Positions 48,569-56,000 of a stretch of DNA of 64,000 nucleotides are shown here, in pieces (position 1 is the first letter of the stretch; every line of letters begins with the position of its first letter). The notes under the pieces are model-generated. The model worked only from the letters and a program-made list of their open reading frames with translations. It did not search any database and had not been told where the DNA came from. The stretch covers positions 124,001 to 188,000 of the forward strand of contig DF970686.1 in the NCBI GenBank assembly GCA_001270045.2. Reading direction: 5' to 3'. The position numbers and the translations under genes were made by a program. Origin of the DNA: Bacteroidales bacterium 6E (GTDB lineage: Bacteria; Bacteroidota; Bacteroidia; Bacteroidales; Prolixibacteraceae).

Positions 48569-49663
48569 ATGCAAAATCAATTGCAACCGGAATCACTTCA
48601 ACACAACCATAAATTTGAACCTGTCCAGGTGGCCGGAGATCCTGCCACCCAGGAAAGGATGGACAAATCAATAGAGGAACTCAACCACGAACTTGAATCC
48701 TTGACCAGTGACTCATTCAGAGAGAAGCCAAACCGTAAAAAAAACGACCAGACTGTGCCACTACCGGATCTTCTGCAAGGAAAGGCATTGATCGTTTTGC
48801 TGGCCAACCTGCCGGAAGAGGAAGTTGGAGATCTCATGTACATGAAAATTCAGGAGTTTCTTGATCAAAAAAACAAGCACAACCTGTCGGTTTTCAATGA
48901 AACACCCTCGTTTTACCCCGATAACAAACAGGCCTCGGAAATTACAGAGGAAAAGCGAAAATTCATTGATAACGAAATGGACATGATGGGTATCATTACC
49001 CAGTCGATTGTTCTGTTCCATCATTATACAGGAAACCTTGATTATATTTCGTCCCGAACATTTGAAATCCATCTTGCAATCAGCAGGTTTTGGGCCTCTC
49101 TCCTGACGGGCTGGTTCAAGGAGAAAAATCTTCCATTCGAACCGGGAGAAAGGATCAGCAATCTTTGCTCCCTGGCATCCCGATTTTTGGAACTGAGTCT
49201 GAGGATAATTACCTACATGAAAGCGGAGAATGCCTGGACATACAAGGACCTGAAGGAAAAGAACCGCTTCAGTGAACTCAGGGAAACTGCCGTGTGGAAA
49301 GAATTCATCACAGCCGAATCCAGGAAGGCAAGTTCAAAAAACGTGAAACAGGAAACAGGTCTTTACATTGAGGCCCTGCACCAAGGTAAAGCAAACAAAC
49401 ACGCCGATTCCTGGTATAACTTTATGCGGTATGTTGCCGGGATCGAGATCACTGAAAAAGGGCTTTACCTGCTTCCCGTACTTCCTGAAAATTTCATCTC
49501 CTGGCAAATGAAACTCAATTTCAGAAAAGCAATCCTTGATTTGCGAATGACGGAAGAACACTTTAATATTAAAAACATCTCTGTCACACCCGTAACCTTT
49601 ACCGTTATCGGACAGGTGTTGACCATTCAACAGGGAGAAAATAAAACAATCAATTTATACTAA
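48569..49663 (+). CDS. GH65-derived protein lacking the catalytic core, function unknown
   Basis: An intact 364-codon frame without signal peptide. Three parts align by eye with GH65 maltose phosphorylases. Residues 126-178 (HHYTGNLDYI, HLAISRFWAS) match the helices before the catalytic loop. Residues 200-247 (YMKAENAWTYKDLKEKNRF, AVWKEFI) match the segment after it. Residues 281-355 (GLYLLPVLPENFISWQMKLN) match the C-terminal beta sheet domain. The GVTGPNEYE-type segment, the long central region and the whole N-terminal beta-sandwich are missing; the family is normally about 770 residues. Residues 1-90 have no match I recognise. The locus position, between the transporter and the SusA-like gene, is where GH65 sits in flavobacterial loci. 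It cannot be an active phosphorylase; it may be a relic or a repurposed protein. Confidence 0.7.
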   Translation: MQNQLQPESLQHNHKFEPVQVAGDPATQERMDKSIEELNHELESLTSDSFREKPNRKKNDQTVPLPDLLQGKALIVLLANLPEEEVGDLMYMKIQEFLDQKNKHNLSVFNETPSFYPDNKQASEITEEKRKFIDNEMDMMGIITQSIVLFHHYTGNLDYISSRTFEIHLAISRFWASLLTGWFKEKNLPFEPGERISNLCSLASRFLELSLRIITYMKAENAWTYKDLKEKNRFSELRETAVWKEFITAESRKASSKNVKQETGLYIEALHQGKANKHADSWYNFMRYVAGIEITEKGLYLLPVLPENFISWQMKLNFRKAILDLRMTEEHFNIKNISVTPVTFTVIGQVLTIQQGENKTINLY

Positions 49664-49667
49664 AAAG

Positions 49668-51497
49668 ATGAGAAGAATACTGATATCATTGATACTGATT
49701 GCCTTTACCTTATCACTTAAGGCAACCGGCCTTCAGCGTGTTGAACCCATGTTCTGGTGGGCCGGAATGAAAAACCCTTCCTTACAGCTGATGGTTTACG
49801 GTGAGGAAATCGGTATGGCCAGAGTAGCCATTGACCATCCCGGAGTTGTACTCCAGCAAGTATCCCTTATGGAAAATCCTAATTACATGTTCATCGACCT
49901 GAACATTGGAAAAGCCAAACCTGGCAACTTCACTATACGTTTTATTCGTGACAATCAAACGGTTGCCGAATACAGTTATGAACTCAAACAAAGAGAACCC
50001 GGTTCATCCGAAAGAAAAGGTTTTGACACTTCGGATGCCATGTACCTCGTAATGCCCGACAGGTTTGCCAACGGAAATCCCGACAACGACCATATCGAGG
50101 GGATGAAAGAGAAACCCAATCGCCAGTTCAAGGGGGGACGCCACGGAGGCGATATCCAGGGGCTTTCCGAACAACTTGATTATATATCAGATATGGGCTT
50201 TACTGCCATCTGGCTCAATCCTTTACTCGAAAATGACCAGCCATCCTATTCGTACCATGGTTATTCAACAACCGACTTTTACAAGGTCGACGCACGTTAT
50301 GGAACCAACGAGGAATACAGGGAATTTGCCATGAAAGCCAGGCAAAAAGGGATCAAGTTGATCATGGACATGATTTTCAACCATTGCGGATCAGAACATT
50401 GGTGGATGAAAGACCTGCCATCGGCCGACTGGATTAACCAATATCCCGACTATCAGATCACCAATCACATCAAGACACTCATCCAGGATCCCAATGGTTC
50501 GGAATACGACAGGGAACAGATGATTAATGGATGGTTTGTGCCGACCATGCCCGATCTCAACCAAAGAAATCCTTTCATGGAAACCTACCTGATCCAGAAC
50601 AGTATCTGGTGGATCGAATATGCCGGCTTATCAGGCATCAGGATGGATACCTACCCATACCCCGAAAAGGAGATGATGGCCCGCTGGAATCTTAGGGTTC
50701 TTGAAGAATATCCCGGATTTAACAATGTTGGCGAGGAATGGCACAACGATCCAGCCATTGTATCATATTGGCAGAAAGGAAAGAAAAATGTCGATGGCTA
50801 CGATGGACAAATTCCCAGCATGATGGACTTTCCCCTTCAAAATGCCGTATCATCAGGACTCAGGCAGCCAGGTACCAATGGGTTACGACAAATGTATGAT
50901 GCCCTGGCCATGGACTTCCTTTACCCGGATCCGGCAAACCTGGTGGTATTTCCCGACAACCACGACATGAGCAGATTCTATGTTCAGGTTAACCAGGATT
51001 TTGACCTTTTCAAGATGGGTGTTGCCTACTTCCTTACTATCCGCGGTATACCCCAGATCTTCTACGGAACCGAAGTCCTTCTCTCCCACCAGGGCGATGA
51101 CCATGGTGACATACGCAAGGATTTTCCCGGCGGATGGAAGGGAGACACAGTCAATGGTTTCACCGGACAGGGTTTAACGGACAAAGAAAAGGAAGCACAG
51201 GCATACATCAGGAACTTGCTCAACTGGAGGAAGGGTAAAGCAGTGATCCACAATGGAAAAACAAGGCACTTTGTTCCTTTCGACGGACAATATGTGTTTT
51301 TCCGTTATACCGATGAAGACATGGTCATGGTGGTGATAAATAAAAACGACAAGGAAACACCCCTTGATACCAACCGACTGAACGAAATGCTGAATGGTAA
51401 AACAACGGCAAGGGAAGTGATCAGTGGCAAAGTTACCAATCAACTTTCAGGACTGAAAATCCCTGCCAGGTCTGTGTCTATATTTGAAATTGAATAA
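49668..51497 (+). CDS. GH13 neopullulanase/cyclomaltodextrinase-type enzyme, SusA-like
   Basis: A 609-residue periplasmic alpha-glucan hydrolase. A signal peptide (1-19, ending LKATG) precedes an N-terminal CBM-like beta domain (about 20-120). The barrel starts at DAMYLVMPDRFANGNPDND near 125. The nucleophile is in SGIRMDTYPYP near residue 323, the acid/base in NVGEEWHND near 354, and the stabiliser in FPDNHDMSRFY near 430. The length and architecture match Bacteroides SusA (617 aa), which cuts imported maltooligosaccharides or cyclodextrins in the periplasm. It starts 4 bp after the GH65-like stop, so the two genes are translationally close. Substrate preference among pullulan, cyclodextrin and maltodextrin is not settled by sequence. 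Confidence 0.94.
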   Translation: MRRILISLILIAFTLSLKATGLQRVEPMFWWAGMKNPSLQLMVYGEEIGMARVAIDHPGVVLQQVSLMENPNYMFIDLNIGKAKPGNFTIRFIRDNQTVAEYSYELKQREPGSSERKGFDTSDAMYLVMPDRFANGNPDNDHIEGMKEKPNRQFKGGRHGGDIQGLSEQLDYISDMGFTAIWLNPLLENDQPSYSYHGYSTTDFYKVDARYGTNEEYREFAMKARQKGIKLIMDMIFNHCGSEHWWMKDLPSADWINQYPDYQITNHIKTLIQDPNGSEYDREQMINGWFVPTMPDLNQRNPFMETYLIQNSIWWIEYAGLSGIRMDTYPYPEKEMMARWNLRVLEEYPGFNNVGEEWHNDPAIVSYWQKGKKNVDGYDGQIPSMMDFPLQNAVSSGLRQPGTNGLRQMYDALAMDFLYPDPANLVVFPDNHDMSRFYVQVNQDFDLFKMGVAYFLTIRGIPQIFYGTEVLLSHQGDDHGDIRKDFPGGWKGDTVNGFTGQGLTDKEKEAQAYIRNLLNWRKGKAVIHNGKTRHFVPFDGQYVFFRYTDEDMVMVVINKNDKETPLDTNRLNEMLNGKTTAREVISGKVTNQLSGLKIPARSVSIFEIE

Positions 51498-51563
51498 CTG
51501 TCTGGACCTATTATGACTGAAAATCAATATAATCAGATATTTTTGTATTTTTTTCCCGAAATA

Positions 51564-51595
51564 TTGTGTATATATCTGAACAATCTTTAACTTTG
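51564..51595 (+). promoter_or_regulatory. Bacteroidota-type promoter of a candidate small RNA
   Basis: TTG at 51564-51566 and TAACTTTG at 51588-51595 are 21 bp apart, a full match to the -33/-7 pattern. Transcription would begin near 51601. No coding start with an extended frame follows before the terminator at 51705-51735. Confidence 0.68.
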
Positions 51596-51600
51596 TAGCG

Positions 51601-51735
51601 TTATAAAGGTGTTGTTATCGACAAACAAAAGATAACCACAAGATGTAGCGCAGATAATTTTATATCATATTTGGTTTTTGGTTTAGTTTAGGTTTAGGTT
51701 GATTAAAAAGGACCGGTTTCTTCCGGTCTTTTTTT
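51601..51735 (+). ncRNA. Candidate small non-coding RNA, about 135 nt
   Basis: Bounded by the promoter at 51564-51595 and the hairpin at 51705-51735, with no ORF inside on the plus strand. The 5' half can form a hairpin (GTTATC at 51614-51619 with GATAAC at 51631-51636). The 3' half before the terminator is a U/G-rich single-stranded stretch with repeated GGTTTAG-like units (51671-51701). I do not recognise a known family. It could also be the 3' UTR of the SusA-like gene, or both. Regulatory targets are unknown. Confidence 0.5.
51705..51735 (+). terminator. Intrinsic terminator of the candidate small RNA/SusA-like transcript
   Basis: GACCGG (51711-51716) pairs with CCGGTC (51723-51728) around a 6-nt loop, extended by AAAAAG/CTTTTT pairing, and runs into seven T residues (51729-51735). 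It is about 210 bp past the SusA-like stop. Confidence 0.88.
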
Positions 51736-51953
51736 ATGCCCTCTTTTTATGAAATTGGCCTGAATCGCAAATTCTTCACCTTGTTTTAAACATTTTGCCT
51801 CTTAATCCGTATTGAATTCAATAGTTTTATGCCTGATTCATGCACATTCCCGTTACATCATCATTCCAGATGTCTTTCACAAAAAAGCGAATAGGCTGCG
51901 GGCTTATAAAATGACCATGATTAGGAATATGTCAAATCAATACCCAAAATCAT

Positions 51954-52820
51954 ATGAAAACGCTTTTATTGATCATTTTCACCCTGACCATCCAATGGGC
52001 ACAAGCCCAGGAAGAAATTAAGGTAAACCTGAAAGAATACCCAACTTCAAGGGGAAATCAACCAGCTTTTGAGGTGGAAATACCGCAAGCCACAACCAAT
52101 GACGCAGTCAGTATTCTTGAAAAGAAGCTCGTCCCGGGCGGTTTTTTCAGCATGTTCAAAAAGAAACCCCGGTTCGTCCAGGAAAAGGATGAATGGATCA
52201 TGAGAGGTGTTGAAATTCGTGAGATCGGTCCGGGATTGACAGATGTTTACCTGCAGGTTGCCGCTTTCCCCGGAAGGATATTCACCCGGGTATTTTTTGA
52301 TACCGCAGATGGGTTTATAGGTTCCTCTGACAATATGCTCAGAAACAGTGAATCGGCCATGAAATTGGTTCGGGATTATGCGGTAGATGTCTACAAACAC
52401 GCAGTATCACTCGAACTCCAGGAGGAAGAAAACACGCTCAGATCAATGGAAAGAGACCTGGGCAGGCTGACCAAGGGACAAAGCAGGAGTGATCGTCAAA
52501 TCAGCTCCCTCAAATCGGATATCGCCGACATGAAAAGGGAAATTGATGAGTATCAAATGAGGCTCGACCGGAGGGAAACCATAAACCTGGAAGGACTTGA
52601 TGCCGAAACTCTCAGACAACAACATGCCGAAACGGCAAAAGAAATTGAAAAGGATATCCGTTCGAATGAAAAACAGATCAGGCGGAATGAGCGCAAGATC
52701 TCGAACCTTGAAAGAAAGGTCGGCAAAAACTTGCGAAACCAAGGTGATCAGCTTAACCTTATTGACAAGCAAAAGTTAAAAATCAAGGAAGTCGAGGATA
52801 AACTTGGCAACATTAAATAA
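51954..52820 (+). CDS. Secreted protein with long C-terminal coiled coil, function unknown
   Basis: A signal peptide (1-19, ending WAQAQ) and an N-terminal globular part (about 20-140; EKKLVPGGFFSMFKKKPRFV, VYLQVAAFPGRIFTRVFFDT) precede a nearly continuous, highly charged coiled coil from about 150 to 288. Heptad-like leucine spacing and many E/K/R/Q residues are visible (LRSMERDLGRLTKGQSRSD, KEIEKDIRSNEKQIRRNERK). No family is recognised. The product is probably periplasmic. It is a single gene, with the terminator at 53054-53085 downstream. Its start codon is directly preceded by an A-rich sequence. Confidence 0.85.
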   Translation: MKTLLLIIFTLTIQWAQAQEEIKVNLKEYPTSRGNQPAFEVEIPQATTNDAVSILEKKLVPGGFFSMFKKKPRFVQEKDEWIMRGVEIREIGPGLTDVYLQVAAFPGRIFTRVFFDTADGFIGSSDNMLRNSESAMKLVRDYAVDVYKHAVSLELQEEENTLRSMERDLGRLTKGQSRSDRQISSLKSDIADMKREIDEYQMRLDRRETINLEGLDAETLRQQHAETAKEIEKDIRSNEKQIRRNERKISNLERKVGKNLRNQGDQLNLIDKQKLKIKEVEDKLGNIK

Positions 52821-53103
52821 GGTTTATCCCCTGATTAACCTCGGACCAAGTTATGTATTTGGACATATATTTGACGCAACTTTAATACATGTTGTATATA
52901 CTACAACGTACAAGAACCGTATTATATACGCTGAATATACGCACAAAGCAATAACTTGCCCGGGAGTTGACAATAGGGTGATCAAGGGAGTATCAAATAA
53001 ATGTGTCTGCTAACTGCTTCAATAAATAAAAACATTAGCTCCACCTTAAATACAAAAAGGCTGCCTTGTCCTGGGCAGCCTTTTTATATTTAATTGAGAG
53101 CAA
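52821..53103. other. 283-bp convergent gap with short repeats and a shared terminator
   Basis: It contains a TATATTTG -7-like box (52866-52873), an inverted repeat GTTGTA/TACAAC (52891-52907), two ATATACGC copies with 11-bp period (52924 and 52935), and the terminator at 53054-53085. No ORF. A small plus-strand RNA is conceivable but has no -33 support. Confidence 0.4.
53054..53085. terminator. Bidirectional intrinsic terminator
   Basis: AAAAAGGCTGCC (53054-53065) pairs perfectly with GGCAGCCTTTTT (53074-53085) around an 8-nt loop. It has T runs in both directions and lies between the convergent coiled-coil and TetR genes, so it can serve both. Confidence 0.9.
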
Positions 53104-53721
53104 TTAGCGTTTCATAATACCGTAGCAGATGATTTTCAGGATAACATCAACGCTTCTCTCGAGGTTGAGATTTCCATAATTCCCTGCCGATAAAGGCATC
53201 TCCAGACCTTTGATCGCCATGGTAATACCAATGGCAGCCAGATTGAAATCATAGATCTCAAACTCGTTTTTCCTTACGCCCTCGATCAGGATCCTTTTGA
53301 TTAACCTGATTTCATCCTGCTCATAACGAAGTTTTACATCGTTGATGAAGCTGATCGCGGTTACATCATTCTCAAGGGCATGGTAGAAATTGGCCAGATT
53401 TCGGAAGGTGTTGATTTTGGTCAGCATATAATCCCGAAGCTTGTCGACCGGCTCGGTATTCCGGTTGATTACCCGGTCAAGTTCGCGGGCGAGCTGATCA
53501 ACCTCTTTCATGATCACAGCCTGAAAAAGATCTTCCTTACTTTTGAAATAGTAATACAAAGAACTTTTACCTTTTCTAACAGCATTGGCGATATCGTCGA
53601 GGGTGGTTTTCTTGTATCCATATTTACTGAAGATCTCCTGGGCAATCTTCAAAATATTCTCCCGGTTGACATCTCTTTTGGTACCGGATTCAACAGAATT
53701 TTCCATTAGCTGATTCTTCAA
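53104..53721 (-). CDS. TetR/AcrR-family transcriptional regulator
   Basis: The N-terminal helix-turn-helix is typical (ILKIAQEIFSKYGYKKTTLD, DIANAVRKGKSSLYYYFKSK near residues 44-63, then EDLFQAVIMKEV). The C-terminal 130 residues form a helical ligand-binding/dimerisation domain with no recognisable ligand motif. Length 205 is normal. No efflux or metabolic target gene is adjacent; RNase R lies upstream (35 bp between), so the regulated promoter is unknown. A TATATTTG -7 box on its strand lies at 53738-53745. Confidence 0.93.
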   Translation of the reverse strand: MKNQLMENSVESGTKRDVNRENILKIAQEIFSKYGYKKTTLDDIANAVRKGKSSLYYYFKSKEDLFQAVIMKEVDQLARELDRVINRNTEPVDKLRDYMLTKINTFRNLANFYHALENDVTAISFINDVKLRYEQDEIRLIKRILIEGVRKNEFEIYDFNLAAIGITMAIKGLEMPLSAGNYGNLNLERSVDVILKIICYGIMKR

Positions 53722-53737
53722 AGTTTGTTAACACAGA

Positions 53738-53745
53738 CAAATATA
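53738..53745 (-). promoter_or_regulatory. Candidate -7 box of the TetR gene
   Basis: On the minus strand this reads TATATTTG, matching TAnnTTTG, 17 bp before the ATG. It lies in the 34-bp gap after the RNase R stop, so the TetR gene may have its own promoter. No TTG is evident at -33. Confidence 0.42.
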
Positions 53746-53755
53746 ATTGAAAATT

Positions 53756-55933
53756 TTAATTTTTGCGACGAATAGGTCCGTTCGCCTCCTTTTCGGCCAG
53801 CAGGAAATCGAGCTGTTTCCGCTCCAGGTTTGTCCTCCAGATCTTGATCATCACCTCATCGCCTAATTGAAAAATCCGGTCGGTATGTCTTCCCCTGATT
53901 AAATAATTGTCTTCATCGAAGATATAAAAGTCATCCCCGATCTCTCTCATGGGAATCATCCCTTCAATTTTGTTTTCAAGCTCAACAAAGAGTCCGAATT
54001 CGGTCACTCCCGAAATGACCCCTTTATAAACCTCTCCAACATGTTCCTGCATAAATTCCACCTGTTTGTATTTAACCGATGACCTTTCGGCATTGGCAGC
54101 CCGGGTTTCCATGTCAGATGAATGGCGGCACATCTCTTCATACTTGACGCTGTCGACCGAACGACCGCCATCGAGGTACCTTTCAAGCAGCCGGTGCACC
54201 ATTACATCGGGATATCTTCTGATCGGAGACGTAAAGTGTGTATAGTGCTCGAAAGCCAGTCCGTAGTGACCGATGTTACGGGTTGAATAGGCCGCTTTTG
54301 CCATGGCCCTTATGGCCAACATTTCAACAATATTCTGCTCCTTCTTACCCTTGATGTTTTCAAGAAGGTTATTCATGGATGCGGCAATAGCCCTGGGAGT
54401 CACCAGCTGAATGCCCAATCCGAACTTATGGATAAAATTGTTAAAGTTCTCAAGCTTTTCGATATCAGGACGGTCGTGAATCCTGTAGACAAAAGTCTTG
54501 GCAGGTTGTTTGCCCTTTACTTTGCCAATAGTCTCGGCCACCTTTTTGTTGGCCAAAAGCATAAACTCCTCGATCAATTTATGGGCATCCTTTGATTCCT
54601 TGAAATAAACCGAAAGCGGTTTCCCTTTCTCGTCAATCTCAAACTTGATCTCAACCCTGTCGAAAGCGATCGAACCCTCCTTGAATCTCCTTTGTCTCAG
54701 TTTAACGGCCAAGGTATTCAGTGTCAATACCTCGGTGGACAATTCACCCTGTCCTGATTCAATGATTTCCTGTGCCTCCTCGTATGAAAAACGCCGGTCA
54801 GAGTTGATGAGGGTTCTTCCAAACCATTCGCCCAACACATCACCGTCGTCGTTCATTTCGAAAACCGCCGAAAAACAGAGTTTGTCTTCATTCGGACGAA
54901 GAGAACATACGCCGTTGGAAAGCTTTTCGGGCAACATGGGTACCACACGGTCAACCAAATAAACCGAGGTTGCACGGCTATAGGCTTCTTCGTCGAGAAT
55001 GGTTCCTGGTTTTACGTAATAGGATACATCGGCAATATGCACCCCGACTTCCCAATTACCGTTATTTAGTTTTTGAAGGGAAAGGGCATCATCAAAGTCT
55101 TTGGCGTCGGCCGGGTCAATGGTAAAGGTGGTGATCCCCCTGAAATCACGCCGGTTTTTAATTTCGGAATGTGGTATTTCATCCGGAATTTTCTCGGCAG
55201 CACGTTCCACTTTTGACGGGAACTTCCAGGGAAGCTCATATTCAGCCAAAATGGCGTGCATTTCAGTGTTATGGTCACCCTTATCGCCAAGTACTTCGAT
55301 GATGCGACCTACCGGATTCTTGGCATTTGAAGGCCATTCGGTAATTTCGGCTATGGCTTTCTGACCGGTTTGCGCTCCATTCAGGGCGTCGCCGGGGATA
55401 AAAATATCGAAAGTCGATTTCCCTGATGGAACCAGAAAAGCATAGTTCTTGGTAAGTTCAACCGTTCCCACAAACTGGGTTTTGGCACGTTCGATCACCT
55501 CGACGATTTCTCCTTCGAGGTCATGTCCTTTCCTTCTTGCAAACAAATGCACCTTTACCTTATCGCCCGACAAGGCATGCATCATGTTGCGCGAGGCAAT
55601 ATAAACCGGGGTGTCAACCTCTTCACTTCTGACATAGGCATAGCCCTTTGATTGAAGGTCAAATATACCGACAGCATATCCTCCCCGGGTCTTGAGTCGA
55701 TACTTACCCATTCCCTGCCTGTCAACATAACCGTTGTCGTGCAACTCCTCGAGACATATCGTAACCAATTGCCGTGAGTCGGCATCCTTGATGCCAAGAC
55801 TGGACGATATTTGTTTATAATTAAAGGTCTTGGCCGGATCTTCATACATCATGGAAAGGATAACCTTCTTCAGGTTCTTTTTATCATATGTGGCCGATTT
55901 TTTGACCCTTTTCTTGTTCTTTTTATTGCTCAT
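53756..55933 (-). CDS. rnr: Ribonuclease R
   Basis: A 3'-5' processive exoribonuclease of the RNB family that degrades structured RNA. Order: a basic N-terminal tail (MSNKKNKKRVKKS) with a winged-helix-like region, cold-shock domains (about 70-220), the RNB catalytic domain with ITFTIDPADAKDFDDALSL near residue 278 and HFTSPIRRYPDVMVHRLL near 575, and a C-terminal S1 domain (VGEVYKGVISGVTEFGLFVE near 640). The aspartates in DPADAKDFDDA bind the catalytic Mg2+. About 725 residues is usual. I chose the ATG at 55933; the frame extends to 56086 but those 51 residues overlap the upstream gene's 3' end and have no family character. Confidence 0.96.
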   Translation of the reverse strand: MSNKKNKKRVKKSATYDKKNLKKVILSMMYEDPAKTFNYKQISSSLGIKDADSRQLVTICLEELHDNGYVDRQGMGKYRLKTRGGYAVGIFDLQSKGYAYVRSEEVDTPVYIASRNMMHALSGDKVKVHLFARRKGHDLEGEIVEVIERAKTQFVGTVELTKNYAFLVPSGKSTFDIFIPGDALNGAQTGQKAIAEITEWPSNAKNPVGRIIEVLGDKGDHNTEMHAILAEYELPWKFPSKVERAAEKIPDEIPHSEIKNRRDFRGITTFTIDPADAKDFDDALSLQKLNNGNWEVGVHIADVSYYVKPGTILDEEAYSRATSVYLVDRVVPMLPEKLSNGVCSLRPNEDKLCFSAVFEMNDDGDVLGEWFGRTLINSDRRFSYEEAQEIIESGQGELSTEVLTLNTLAVKLRQRRFKEGSIAFDRVEIKFEIDEKGKPLSVYFKESKDAHKLIEEFMLLANKKVAETIGKVKGKQPAKTFVYRIHDRPDIEKLENFNNFIHKFGLGIQLVTPRAIAASMNNLLENIKGKKEQNIVEMLAIRAMAKAAYSTRNIGHYGLAFEHYTHFTSPIRRYPDVMVHRLLERYLDGGRSVDSVKYEEMCRHSSDMETRAANAERSSVKYKQVEFMQEHVGEVYKGVISGVTEFGLFVELENKIEGMIPMREIGDDFYIFDEDNYLIRGRHTDRIFQLGDEVMIKIWRTNLERKQLDFLLAEKEANGPIRRKN

Positions 55934-56000
55934 TACTTGTTGATTTTGCGTTGAAGTTACAAAAAACCATCGCAGCGGAGACCCTTTAAGCAAATCCTTT

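Larger units (their letters stand above)
51498..51953. other. 456-bp gap after the SusA-like gene
   Basis: It holds the promoter-terminator unit at 51564-51735 described separately. The remaining 51736-51953 is AT-rich and has no convincing ORF; a short frame there overlaps the next gene out of phase. It probably carries the promoter of the coiled-coil protein gene. Confidence 0.6.

Noticed and set aside
51671-51701. GGTTTAG-like units as a telomere or phage end
   Set aside because: Only a few imperfect units inside a bacterial intergenic transcript.
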